64,000 nucleotides of DNA. It comes from Erythrophleum ivorense. Taxonomy: Eukaryota; Streptophyta; Magnoliopsida; Fabales; Fabaceae. Shown here piece by piece: positions 11,175-22,639 of the stretch. Made by a program: the position numbers and the translations under genes. The stretch spans positions 1,054,001 through 1,118,000 of the forward strand of contig JAIUCV010000023.1 in assembly GCA_026724425.1 (NCBI GenBank), in the 5' to 3' direction. The notes beneath the pieces were generated by a model. It made no database searches. It was not told the DNA's origin and saw nothing but the letters and a program-made list of their open reading frames with translations. The stretch's first letter is position 1; each line of letters opens with the position of its first letter.

Positions 11175-14100
11175 TGTGAATACCGTATTTTGTCTCGACA
11201 CACTCCAAAAATAATAGTAAAATCAAATTAAAAAAATCAAACCAAAACTAAGAAATGTGAAGTAAAAAAAGAAAAAGAATAATGAAGTAAAATGAAAAAA
11301 AATATAGAAAAAAAGAGAAAAGAAAAAAAAAGAGAGAAAGTGAAAAAATAAAGATAATAATAAAGCAAAATGAAACAAAATATAGAAAAGAAAGAGAAAA
11401 GAAAAAAAAAAGAGAGAAAGTGAAAAAATAAAGATAATAATAAAGCAAAATGAAACAAAATATAGAAAAAAAAAAAAGAAAAAAAAGAGAGAAAATGAAA
11501 AAATAAAAAAAAATTGAAAAAAAGAATATTAAAAGACAAATAAAAAAAGGAGAAAGCTCGACATGTTAACTTAAACTTTCCCAACTCCTTCTAATCTTCA
11601 ACCTCTTTTTGGTCCAAAGAAACAAAAACCAATAACCTAATACCCAAAAAAAAAAAAAAAGAGAAGGTGAAAAAATAATATAGCAAAATGGAAAAAATGG
11701 GGATATTAAAAAAATAATAATAATAAAAGAAAAAAAGCCAACATGTTAACCCAAACTTTTCCAACTCCTTTTAATCTTCAACCCCTTTTGGTGCAAAGAA
11801 ACAAAAGCCCAAAATCCCAATACCAAAAACAAAAAAAAGTTCATTTCCCTTTAACTTTATACCCAAAATAGGAAGCCCACTACAAAAAAAAAGATACATA
11901 ACCAAAAACCAAGAAAATAAAATGAAAAAAAATGAAAATTTAAAGAATAAAAAAAAGGGGGGAAACAAAGACCAAAAAGAAAAAAGGAAAGCCGATCAGA
12001 ACCTATTACCTACAAAAAAAACAACAACAAAAATAATTAAAAAAAAGAACAAAACACAAACAAACAAAAAATTGCAAAAAGAAACCAAAAAGAAAAACTA
12101 AAACAAAAAGAGCCCAAAAAAACCCAAAACCATCAGAACCCATTGCCCGAAAAAGAATGGAGAAAGCCCAACCCGAATCCAATGAAACCAAACCCTACCT
12201 GCATTTCTTTTTCTGGTCCCTTTTCTCTCTCGCATGGCTTAGGTAGAGAGGAGATCCACAAAAACGCATTAGACCCACAGAGGAGGGCCACACACACACA
12301 ACACGCATTAAGCCACAGGTGTGCAAGGGCAAAAGAGTGATAGGGGATATTTGCAGACACACTCGTGAATGATGTGAGGATCACATGAGGAGGGCCTATA
12401 AAGGCAATGTGAACCAGAAGAGAAAGGACGGGGGCCAATCTGAAAAAAAACACAGGAGAGTGAGAATGAGTAGGAGAGAGGCCGAAGGAAGGAATTGAGA
12501 AAGAGGAAGAGAAAAAGCTAAGAGAAGGGGCTACATGAAGAGAGACGGAGAAGCAGAGATTGAGGGGGAGAATTAAGGAGAAAAATCAGACTGGAGAGAA
12601 CAAAGGCAAGGGAAGAGGCGGAGAAAGGAGAAGCATGCGAGAGGAAGAAATGGAGAGTGAGAGAGAGTCACAGGAAACAGGATAGAAGCAGAAAGGGAGC
12701 AAAAGGTTGATTCAGAAGTATGTGAGTCATTCCAAACTCAAGGAATACAATCGAGCAGGTAAGAATCTCAACCTGTAAATTTAATGTGGTTTGATATGCG
12801 AATTTACTATGTCGATGGAAGTGTGGTTCCTCACTTCAGTTCATTTGGTCCTTGAATTGTGGGATCCCTAGATGGCATCTTGTTAACTGGTGTCATTCTC
12901 ATTACAAATCAATTGGTTGGTTGTTGTGGAATGATTCATTTTTGTTTGCCACTTCACCTCTGTTTTGTTTAGCTTATATGTAAATATCATTTTATGGTTC
13001 ATGGTAGTATGATCTCTAATTTTAGGCCTTCATGATAATGTGATTTTTGGTTGTGGCTCTGTTCAGTAAATGGGTTTTTCTGCATCACATTAATGTTACT
13101 AAGTTCATGGATTCTGCTAAATTTCAATGGCCCTGAATGATGAGCATACTCTGGTTGAGATTCACTTTGCTTGAACCCTCTAATTTTGGGGAAAAGTCAA
13201 AGTCCGTCTCTCTGATCTCATGATTTTATTGTAATGAGGTTGCTTATTTAAATCTAGCATTTATTCTTATTACTCTCTTTCATCATGTGTTCGTTATTGG
13301 TTGATTTGGCTCGCATTACATAAGGAGAAGATTATATAGCTCTATTCCTGTGAAAATAGGATTGGCTTTGCACTTATGATTAAGTGGGAATGTGTTGCCT
13401 AGTTTTAATATTGTAATAGTGGAAATTTCTGCTTACGTGACTTGACATCATTTGGTCTTCTCCTGCCAACGAGATATCACATGGTCTTGATGCTTTGCTG
13501 TAAAGTTTTGTGTGCAGGCACTAGCATTGTAATCTCAATTCACATGATATGAGACTCAGATTTGGGTGCTGTTGTAGAGGGTTTAGTTTTTCTTTTTAAT
13601 TTTTACTGGTACAGGAATATTATATCTAGGTCGTACCTTTTTGTTTTGATTAGCTTGTTTCGATTCATGGGCTGCTTAATTTTGTTTTGTCTTGGCATAT
13701 CATGTTCGCTCTTATTTGCATGCCACTGTCAGGGAGAGTTAAGATAAGGACCTAGGGCTTTACAAGTTATATTTGTTTGGAATTGGATGCTCTCGATTTC
13801 GTGTGTGTAATAGTTATGGGTACCAGTTATTGTAAGTTGGGTTTGTACTGGTTTTTGTCTATTAAGCTTGTTTGAGTTTCCTTACCACTTCTCAAAAGTT
13901 CTTTCAATACCATCTAATGGGAGTGGAGTTTGTGGGCTCGCATGTTGGAATTTCATTGTGAAAATCCCGTTGTTTTTATTTATTTTAGCTGTTAGAAGAA
14001 TGCCAAATAGGCTTGCTAACTCTATGTGTTAGTTTATGGATACTATGCTGCTTCATGAGTAAATAGTTTTTTATGGAAAATAATGCATATTTTGCTTTCC

Positions 14101-15960
14101 TCGTGGCCTATGGCTTGGTGGCTTATGACTTGGTGATATGTTGGGGGAGATGCGATGAGGGATTCAACTGATGATCAGGGAAGAAACTTTGTTCTTTATT
14201 ATTATTATTTTTATTTGTGAACTGGGGATAATATGTAAAGTGTATTTCAGAAAATGATGGAATGCACAAAAGCACACACAATCAATCACTTGTTAGTGCA
14301 TGTTTGTAAAACCTCTTTTATCTTCATTCATGTTATTTTATTTTGTTTCATTTGTTTTAGAATAGTCATATGGAATTCTTTGTTCTTTTAGACACAGACA
14401 CATGAGAACAAATCTAAAAGTCATGTACAACAATAAAATCTTCTTAGTACTTGTTAGGTCTTAAATTTACATTGTAATATGTTTTTGGTTTCAATGACCA
14501 CATCAAATTGATTTTTGTTTTTGTAAAAAAGAGAGAGATAAGACAAAACAAGAAGCAAAAAAGAAAAAAAAAACAACGAAAAAGAACACATAAATAAAAA
14601 AGAAGAAATAATAAACAAATTGTTCAAATTCAAAAGTTAATTTTAAATAACCAACTTTCTTAAAGTTTCCATTTCAAAAAAAAAAAAAACTATAAACAAA
14701 AATCAATTTTCTTCAAAAAAGTAATTAAATTCTTTTTTGAACTTTAGATCTTTTTTCCTACTTTCAGGTGACAAAATTTAAAATTAAAAGATACTTTATA
14801 AAATACTAAAAAAGATGTTTCTAAAAAATAAAAAAAATAATAAAGAAAATCAACATAAAATAATAAAACAAAAATCAACAGAAAAATATCATCAAAGCCA
14901 AAATATTTAAAAAACCAAAAAATATATAAAAATAAAAAATAAAAATTATCTAACAAAGTAAAATAATAATAATAAAATTAAAAAAAAACAAAAATAAAAA
15001 GTAGAAAAAAATAACAAAACAAAAATTAAAAAATAAATTTAAAAAATAATAAAAAAAGAGTCACAAAAAAATAAAAAAAATTAAAACCTAAAAAGAAAAA
15101 AAGAAGTAAAACAAAAAAAATCATAAAAAAGGAAAAAAATAATAAAAATAATAATCCAAAATAAAATCATTAACAAAAGTAATTATAAAAAAGATCAAAA
15201 ATCAAAAGAAAAAAATGAAAACAACAAAATGAAATGTAAAAGAAAAAAGATGAAAAGATGAAAATGTAAAATGTAAAAAAAATAAAATTAATTCTACTTT
15301 TAGCAAATTAAAACACATAAACTAATTCTAAAATTGTTTTATTTGCTAAAGGTAAAATAATTTTTATTTTCTTTATCTTTTTCACTAAAAAATACACAAA
15401 AACCAAAAGAATTAAAAAAAAAAAGAAAAACAAAGAATAAAACAAAACAAACACCAATTAGAAGGTAGTTTTCAACTGTTCAAACTACGTAGATTTTGTA
15501 TAGGATAGGTAGGTCATAAATTTTTATTATAGGTCAAATTTGTCATTGTAAATTTTTTTAAAATTTTATTTTCTTAATTAATTAATTAATTTATTTTACT
15601 TTTAATTTTATTTTCTTAAATTCTTTTTTTTTTATTTTACATATGATTTGTTAAAGAGAATTAAAATATAATAGAGGCTATATTTATTTTATACAACTGA
15701 CTTATATTAATTGTTCTTAGTAACAGGTATTGTGAGACGTCTAATACCTTCCTTATTCACAATTAACTCATGAACTTGTATTTGGTTTGTGGACAATTTT
15801 TTTGTTCTAAAAAAACTTTTTCAAAGGTTTGCATTTTAAACTTTAAAATTTTGATGACAACTTTACTTCTTCATTAATTTCAGTTTTCATTTTTGGAAAT
15901 CAAAATTCTCTAAATTTTTTTTTTATTTTCCGTCATGCGGTCACATTTTTGGGTGTGGCA
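11175..15960 (+). mobile_element. Probable giant solo LTR (4786 bp), Ogre/Tat or LARD type
   Basis: Begins TGTGAATACCG and ends GGGTGTGGCA. It is flanked by GAAGA (11170-11174) and GAGGA (15961-15965), a 5-bp TSD with one mismatch. Near the end, GACGTCTAATACCTTCCTTA at about 15738 resembles a motif I recall from the 3' part of long LTRs in Ogre/Tat-like plant elements. A TATA box lies at 12397 and a splice-donor-like CAGGTAAGA near 12757, consistent with U3 followed by a long R-U5. The first kilobase and the part from 14500 to 15460 are extreme A-rich low complexity. No gag, pol or second LTR is present. Many short frames inside are compositional artefacts. Confidence 0.65.
12397..12404 (+). 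promoter_or_regulatory. TATA box inside the giant LTR
   Basis: TATAAAGG sits after a GC-richer stretch and before a purine-rich leader (about 12415-12720). A CAGGTAAGA donor-like site follows about 360 bp downstream. This is a typical promoter arrangement for a long plant LTR. Confidence 0.45.
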
Positions 15961-15965
15961 GAGGA

Positions 15966-17400
15966 AATAAGTGAAGGGAAAGAAAAATGGAGCGAAAAGG
16001 GAGAGAAGAGAAAAGTGAGGAGAGAATAGAGAGAAAAAAAATATAGAGGAAAGAACTTTATTATATCCTTATTGTATAATATTAATAACTTTTATTAATA
16101 AATATAATATTTAAAAAAAAAAGTTATATTTTAAATATAACTTAATTATCTTGAATTTATTCATATATATTTTTAACAAGAAATAAGAATAATGAATTTA
16201 AAAAATAAATAAATTTATAAAAAGTACATTTCAATTAAAAAAATAGCTAAATAATGAAATAAGAAAAATAAAAATCAATTTAAAAATTATTATTTTAATA
16301 CAATAAGCATGATTATTTATTTTAAAATCTTATAAATATTATTTTAATATATATATTAATTGATTTAAATATAATATATAAATATAATATTCATTTTTTA
16401 ATTGTATTTATATTATATATATAATATTATATATTATATAAAAAAAATATATATATATATAGATTGATGATAATGCATCCAACTGACTTTTAGTCTAAGA
16501 CTTTTTTTAAAATATAATTTATTGATTTTAATATTAAAAATTATTTAATTATTTTATGAAATATATTTATTATTAATTATATTTATAATAAAATATTAAA
16601 TAAATAATTATAACATTAATTAATTAAAATATTTAAAAATTTTGACTAAATTAATAATTTCAGATTTTTAACTAAAATTTAGTCAAAAAATATTTTCAAC
16701 TAAATTTTAATAAAAAATTGTTGACTAATTTTCGGTCGCAAAATGCTCTTTCAACTATAATGCAATTGAAAATTTTTTAACTGCATTGTGGTTGGAATAT
16801 ATTTTTGATTGTTTTTCAATTGGAGTAAAAAATCCTTTTTTAAAATTATTTAAATTACTTCCTCTAATTTTAATAAATTTTTTATGACCTTATTCAAGAA
16901 TAATAATTTTGTGTTATCTGAATATTTTTTAAATTAGTTTTTATTTTTTTATTATTTGACTAATTTTTTAAAAATTCGTTGTTCTTATTTTTTAAAATAT
17001 ATATATAGTCGAAAATGTATATATATAGTTGAAAAATAAAAAAAAATAAAAATTAAGTTAATAAAAAATAATATTTATTTATTGGGACGAATTGAAAATA
17101 AAAAAAGTAAAAAAACTAATGTGAGAAGATAAAATATAATCATATTAAACAGATTTTTTTTTTTCCAAAATCTTACCATGCCTGAAGAGAAAAATTTTCA
17201 ATGAAACTTATTATTATTTCTTCCCAAACTTTTTTCTCCTTCCTAATTTTCACTGCAATCCAAATAGATAAAAATATATTTTCTCTCCTATTTTCTCCTC
17301 TTATTTTCTATCCTCTTTAATTTTCTCCGCGACCAAACGAAGCTAACAAGAAAGTCAATTTCAGAAATTGTCACTTTTCTGGCGGCTTTTCCGGCGGATT
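15966..17400. other. Very AT-rich noncoding region
   Basis: Contains (TA)n runs near 16400-16460 and short inverted segments around 16650-16830 (ACTAAAATTTAGT-like), but no transposon with clear ends and no gene. Confidence 0.45.
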
Positions 17401-17654
17401 TGTAACCGCCAAAAATTGAAATAAATTTCCGGCGGTCTTATCACTCCCATCCCTTTCCACACTTTCATTTGGTGCTACTCACTCCCTCCTACATTTTCAT
17501 TTGCAGCTAGACATGTTCAAATTGCCTCCCCATTTCATTTCGTCCAAACCCTCGAAGGTTGCCTTCCAATTCAGTCAAATTCCCAACCTCCTTCTCTCTC
17601 CACCTCCGAGTCTTCTGAGTCTATCTGCTGTCTGCTCTCCCGAACTCTCAATCA

Positions 17655-17746
17655 ATGGCGACCTCGACGCCCACTGATGTGTCCGGCAAGAAGGAGATCT
17701 TGCCAAGTCAAGGAAGAGCACGACAAGTTTCTTGAAGCTCTTCAAC
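17655..17746 (+). pseudogene. Decayed first exon, possibly a MYB-related (REVEILLE-like) gene
   Basis: A pyrimidine-rich leader (17460-17650) precedes ATG at 17655, which opens MATSTPTDVSGKKE. A shifted frame then reads KEEHDKFLEALQL and ends at a GTGAGT donor (about 17747). EEHDKFLEALQL is the start of the MYB repeat in REVEILLE/LHY-type SHAQKYF factors. The residues that should precede it (the tryptophan-containing start of the repeat) are missing, and the two halves are out of frame, so this exon is broken by a small deletion. No exon encoding the SHAQKYF part was found downstream, so the family call is tentative. Confidence 0.35.
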
Positions 17747-18539
17747 TGTGAGTCTAAGTGTTTCTTCCCTTTTGATTATAGAAGAGAGTTGGGAGTTTTA
17801 TGGTTTTATGCTGTACGCTTGAATAGTTATATCGATGAACTGTACTCGTTTTTTTTTTTTTCGGGTTCTGTCTTTCCGAGAAAATGGGAAATCGTTTACG
17901 GTTTTCAGGGGTTGATTTTTCAATTATCCAATCATTTCATCCGTTGAGGTATATGCTCTTTCATTTCTGGTGATGCATGTGTTTGGGTACAGAGTAAGCC
18001 GATGGTTGTGTAAGCAAAATTTTTAAGGTTTGCTTGTGATGGTGCTTTGGAAGGCGGTGGCTGGTAAAAATGTAATTTGCATCTTCATAGTGATTTGTGG
18101 AGTTTTGGGAGTCTATCACTGTGGTAGGAGGTGGGAGAGGAAAAGTAAAAACTTTGGAAAATGTTGATTATAATCTTGTAATTATTATTTAATAATATTT
18201 ATTTCTTTTCATAAATTTTTAAAAGATTAAGATATATTAATTATTTTTTGTTCATAAAATCACATTTTTTTTTGTTTTTATTCTTTATTTTATATGTACT
18301 AAATGAATCCTCAGTAGGCTTATGCTTGTGCTTTTATGCATCTAACTGCCATAATTTTAGAAAAACAAAATAACTAAAAATCTGCTCATTGAATAGAGAC
18401 TTGCATATGATTTTCTCTCCTCAATACTGAGTGCGTACGGTAAAGAAGTATGTTAGATATGTGCATTAAAGTTTAATAATGAAACGTCGCTTCAACTTCT
18501 GTTGGAGGGGATTCTTGCATGATTCTCTCTTATTTTGTG

Positions 18540-19076
18540 GACAATTAGATATTGATGCACCTGTTCACATAAATGATGAGAAGCTTGTCACGAGTGAGAG
18601 GGATTAATGGAAGCCTACATATGGGCAAGCCAAATATTCAATTAAATACTGTAAGCATTCGTCTGTTGAATAATGAAAATGGTCAGAGGTTGTCTCCACT
18701 AAGATGAGATTTATTTATTGGCATTTTTATGCATGTTCTAGAAACATTCAAGTTCCAACAACTCTGTTGGCCAAGGGAAAAAAAGGGGTTCCAACAGCTC
18801 TGAATTTGGCCAAGATTATGAAAATGATTTGTGTGGGAGGTGATACGAACTGTGTGGGCAAATTGGAAAGGATAAGGCCAAGAATTGTGATTGAATAGCT
18901 GGAATTAGTGTAATGATATTTCAGACTCAATTGCACTATTCTGGCTCAAGAAAGCTTTGAATGTTAACAATTGAGGAACCTGGAAATAAATCAAACGACC
19001 AGGACAAAAAATTTACTTATGAAACGTATGTGGAAAGAAATTTGTTAATTGGTTAGTTACTAATAGAATTCAGTAT
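18540..19076 (+). pseudogene. Exon-like remnants of an unrecognised host gene
   Basis: Stretches of balanced base composition stand out from AT-rich intron-like flanks. About 18549-18600 reads LDIDAPVHINDEKLVTSERD. About 18735-18900 can be read in two frames as parts of a serine/asparagine-rich protein, and reading is broken by stops. The gypsy element at 19082 is inserted at the right edge with TSD GGTTC. I do not recognise the protein. Membership of the same gene as the 17655 and 27968-31345 pieces is inferred from position and strand only. Confidence 0.3.
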
Positions 19077-19081
19077 GGTTC

Positions 19082-20427
19082 TGATGGACCCATTAGGCCC
19101 AATAAGGAGTGGTGGGTTCATGAAAGCAAAAAAAAGGGGATAGAGCTCATAAGGGGAGAGGGGTGAATGAAGGAGGGCAAAATGGGGAGTTATTGAATGT
19201 AACTAATTCTGATCTCATGGGTACAGGTGGTAGAGAGAGAATGAGTGGAGGGGAGGATGAAGAGCGTAGAGTGGGAGTTGTATAGCTGGAGGGAGGCTAT
19301 TGGAGGAGTAAGGAGAGATGATGGAACCCTCTAGGAACTTTGGCACACACGTTGATCATTCGGAATCGGCTATGTCTTACACGAAAACGGAAGCACACAA
19401 AGGAATTGTTGTCGGAGGTAAAACCCAAAGAGAATTTGTCTCTTAGAACCTTAGCCAATGATGCCACAAAAGATGATCAATCCTTTGATACGTCACGTGA
19501 ACTTTAAGAGAACACAACGAAGCAAAAGCTTCACAAAAAAATAAATAATATTTAAATTCATTCATCAACCCATCTAGAGTATAATAGAAAGCCTTTTATA
19601 GGCAAAGTTTTCAAAAGTCTAAAACCCTAAAAATAAATGTTAAAATTTCTATTTAGCATTAAATTGGCACCATTTACATGGTCAAAATCTGATTAGAAAT
19701 CTCTTTAAAGGATGCCTGAAATCAAGGAACAAGATTAGGAAACTAATTTTAGTTTAATTTCCAAGAAAAGATCTTTGACCAAGTTCTAAAAATAATAAAA
19801 TAAATAAAAACGAAATTCATAAAAAAAATTAGCCCAAAACTGATAAGTCCTTTTAAATAGTCACATAGGATGCACATATTTCATTAAAAGTTACATAGTT
19901 GGCACACAATTCTTAATTTCTTGCAATTGGACTCGCATTGGGCCTTGGCACTTCTCTTATAGAATGGTCATTATAATCACGCCTTTTATATCTTTTTGGG
20001 CTCTCTTGACTCAAATGAATGGGTTCTAAGTCATGGAGCCTATGAATTAAACAATTGAAGGTTTCTTTCATTGCTTTGGCCCTAGTTCTCATTATTGGGC
20101 TTCTTATGCCTTGTAATAGATTCTTAGGCACTTTTGACTTGAATTTTTGGGCTTTAATTTGCAATTCATGCCCATTTCCATGCTCAGCAGGCTCTCTTGA
20201 TGCTACTGCATCAAGAAAACCTGGCTTCTCGAAAGCCAAGAGGATGGGGAGCTGAGCTCTTTCTTTTGCTTTTGTTTTCTTTTACATTTATGCTATCTTC
20301 TGTTTTTTGTTTTCAATTCTAGTCATCAGTTAGGAAGTGTATTAGTTTTTTCCTTTCTCTTCACCATTAGGGAAGAAGGAATTACCAAGTTATAAATAAT
20401 AAAAATCTATTTTTTTGGGCTCCATCA
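19082..20427 (+). repeat. 5' LTR of the gypsy element, split by a nested insert
   Basis: Its two parts are 19082-19318 and 20219-20427; 20214-20218 is the second TSD copy of the insert. Joined, they align with the 3' LTR at 27343-27788 over 446 bp with numerous substitutions, so the element is old. Confidence 0.9.
19319..20213. mobile_element. 895-bp solo LTR nested in the gypsy 5' LTR
   Basis: Starts TGATGGAACCC and ends CTACTGCATCA. It is flanked by AGAGA (19314-19318) and AGAAA (20214-20218), a 5-bp TSD with one mismatch. Removing it and one TSD restores the uninterrupted LTR sequence seen at 27574-27585. It carries no pol motif. The family is unknown, and LTR orientation is not certain. 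The frames at 19913-20239 and 20055-20255 inside it are opposite-strand shadows without domains. Confidence 0.8.
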
Positions 20428-20430
20428 ATT

Positions 20431-20442
20431 TGGTATCAAAGC
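20431..20442 (+). other. Primer-binding site (tRNA-Met type)
   Basis: TGGTATCAAAGC lies 3 nt after the 5' LTR end. It differs by one base from TGGTATCAGAGC, the complement of the plant initiator tRNA-Met 3' end. Confidence 0.85.
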
Positions 20443-20456
20443 CCATTATTTGGGGC

Positions 20457-22010
20457 ATGGTGGGCACGAGAATGGAGAGGCGAGTAGACTCACTAGAAAA
20501 GAATATGGAAGAGATGCGGAAAGACCAGGGAGAGATGAGGGGGGAGCTATCGTCAGTGCATGAGTTGTTGTTTGAACTAAGGGAATAGTTGAGTGAGTTT
20601 TGAGTTGCCTTTAATCCAAGGAATCATTAGGAAGAACCTCGAGTTGAACCTCAGAAATCATCAACACGTGACAAGGAAGCAATAAATAACATAGAGAGCG
20701 TCAAGACTGTTGGAGGAAAAGAGACGAACAACCATCGTCGGCTGGAACTCCCTATTTTCTCCGGAGAAGACTCGATTGGATAGATCTTTAAAATGGAAAG
20801 ATACTTTACAGTAAATGGAATTGCAGAAGAGGAGAAGTTGGACGCTGCAGCTGTGGGATTGGAGGGTAAAGCTCTCAATTAGTTCCAGTGACTTGAGACA
20901 AGAGCCCCTATCTGCAATTGGTAAGAGCTTAAGAGGGAGGTGTTGGACTGTTTCCACTGTTGACAATTGGGAGATGGGTACGAGCGGTTGATGGGACTGA
21001 GGCAAGATGGTTTAGAGAAGGAATACAGAGAGAGGTTTGAGCTTATGTCAGCATCATTGGGAAATATACTAGATGAGGTATTGATGGGAATTTTCAAGAA
21101 TGGATTGACTGAGGAAGTAAGAGCGAAAGTTAGGCTTCTTCAACCAAAGACTTTGAAGCAGCTTATGGATTGAGTGTATCAAGTGGAGGAGAAAAACACG
21201 GTATTACAGAGAGCCAGGGAGGAAAGGAAGTCTAAGAAATTAAAAGACAACTAGTGGGCTACCCGTGCTATGCACGGGAATGTAGACCAAAGGGATAGAA
21301 GTGCAGCACTAAAATTAAAAAGAAGCATTATAACAAAACGTAATATAACAAAACACCATCACAGAAGAAGTCAATATATAAAAATTCCCATGATTAATAG
21401 AAGTCTAGCCCAATAGCAAAATAAAGGGATGTAAGTTCAGTACAAAAATTAGGAACATTAGAAATGAGCATTATAAGGAAATCTAATATAACAAAGTACC
21501 ATTATAGGACAAAGTCAATATACAAAAAATTCCATGGTAAATAGAAGTCTAGCTAGATAGCAAACCAAATGATTGGGTAAGTAGATGTGGTGTAAATATG
21601 ACATGTGAGGAATTCTTATTCCTCATATGACATATTTATCAAAATACAATGAGGAGAAAGGTCAATAAGGGCATTTCATTCTAAATGGGGAGGATTAAAA
21701 TCTAATTTCCCAAAATTTTCCAGTGTAAAAGAATTCTCTAGGAATACTAGTAGTAATTTAATTGACAAAGTGCAAGAGTTAAAATTTGGTGAAGAGAGCA
21801 AGACAGGCAAAAACAAAGTATCTATTCCAATCACTACCAGTATAGGCAGCAGTAGTAGTAGCAACAATAAAAAGAGGTTATCAGAAGTTGAGATAAATCG
21901 TAGAAGGGAGATCGGGCTATGTTTTTAGTGTGAGGAGAAGTTTAGCTCTAACCACAAGTGCAAAAAACAAACAATTGCAAATGATGATATTAATTGAAGG
22001 GGAGGAATTA
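20457..22010 (+). pseudogene. Gypsy gag, broken
   Basis: The start at 20457 gives MVGTRMERRVDSLEKNMEEM, a coiled-coil-like N-terminus. Next come a retrotransposon gag core with LPIFSGED (about 20745) and EKEYRERFELMSASLG (about 21015), and EEVRAKVRLLQPKTLKQLMD (about 21112). Then comes a zinc knuckle of the CX2CX7HKC type (about 21918-21960). The first knuckle spacing now contains a stop. Capsid and RNA-binding roles are those of the family. At least six in-frame stops and the Helitron insertion disrupt it. Confidence 0.8.
21251..21694 (-). mobile_element. Short non-autonomous Helitron-like element
   Basis: On the minus strand the 3' end reads CCCGTGCATAGCACGGG (21278-21262), a perfect 7-bp-stem hairpin, then TAGCCCACTAG and host T. 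That is the Helitron signature: hairpin, terminal CTAG, insertion at an A/T site. The other end is placed at about 21694, where the minus strand begins TCCTCCCC after a host A; this end is less certain. It carries no Rep/helicase. Internally a ~140-bp unit is repeated (about 21325-21425 and 21461-21561). It splits gag between ERKSKKLKD and LKSNFPKF. Confidence 0.65.
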
Positions 22011-22029
22011 GAGGGAGCCGAGGGGCAAG

Positions 22030-22600
22030 ACTTGGAGACTCCAATAGAAGAAGGGTTAGAGAAGGCAATGGCAACGATGAAGTTGTCTTTGGCATTAGTA
22101 GTGGGAATGACCAGCCAAAAAACGATGGAGTTGAGAGGAAGCCTTGGAGGAGAAGAGGTGTTGGTGCTAATTGATAGTGGGGCTACTCATAATTTTCTAT
22201 CCACTTAGTTCATGGAGAAACTAGAGTTTGGGGTGCAAGGTACTAAATGGTATTCTATAATAGTGGGAGATGGTAAGAAAATTCTAACTAAAGGCAAATG
22301 TGAGGATGTGAAGATTGAGCTACAGGGAATCCTCATTATTTAGACATTTTATCCCTTCAAATTAGGAGATGTGGATGTGGTGTTGGGAATAGAATGGCTA
22401 GAATCTCTTGGAGAATTAAGGGTGAATTGGGGACAATCTTATATAAAAATCAAAAGAGACAAAGAATGGGTGTGTCTAAAAGGAGACCCTACTTTAACCC
22501 ATATCATGGGTTCCTTTAAAAACATCATTAAAGCCATCAAAGGGAAGGGAGAGGGGTTTTTACTGGAGTTTGGGGCATTCACGATAGAAACAGAGACAGG
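22030..22600 (+). pseudogene. Gypsy aspartic protease
   Basis: VLIDSGATHNFL (about 22165-22200) holds the active-site D-S/T-G-A signature of retropepsins, intact here. A stop follows shortly after (22207), then DVVLGIEWLESLG (about 22373-22411), the conserved C-terminal protease motif GxxWL. The enzyme would cleave the Gag-Pol polyprotein. The linking frame is interrupted. Confidence 0.8.
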
Positions 22601-22639
22601 ATAGTAGGGAATCAGTGAGAAGGTTCAAAGATTGCTTGA

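Noticed and set aside
11237..11584. 115-codon Phe/Leu-rich membrane-like frame
   Set aside because: Translation of the complement of an A/G-rich low-complexity tract; not a membrane protein.
14744..14956. 70-codon Phe/Tyr-rich frame
   Set aside because: Same artefact of an A-rich block in the giant LTR.
17655..17746. Intact REVEILLE-type clock gene
   Set aside because: Only the start of the MYB repeat is seen, out of frame with the ATG, and no SHAQKYF exon follows; listed as a broken exon only.
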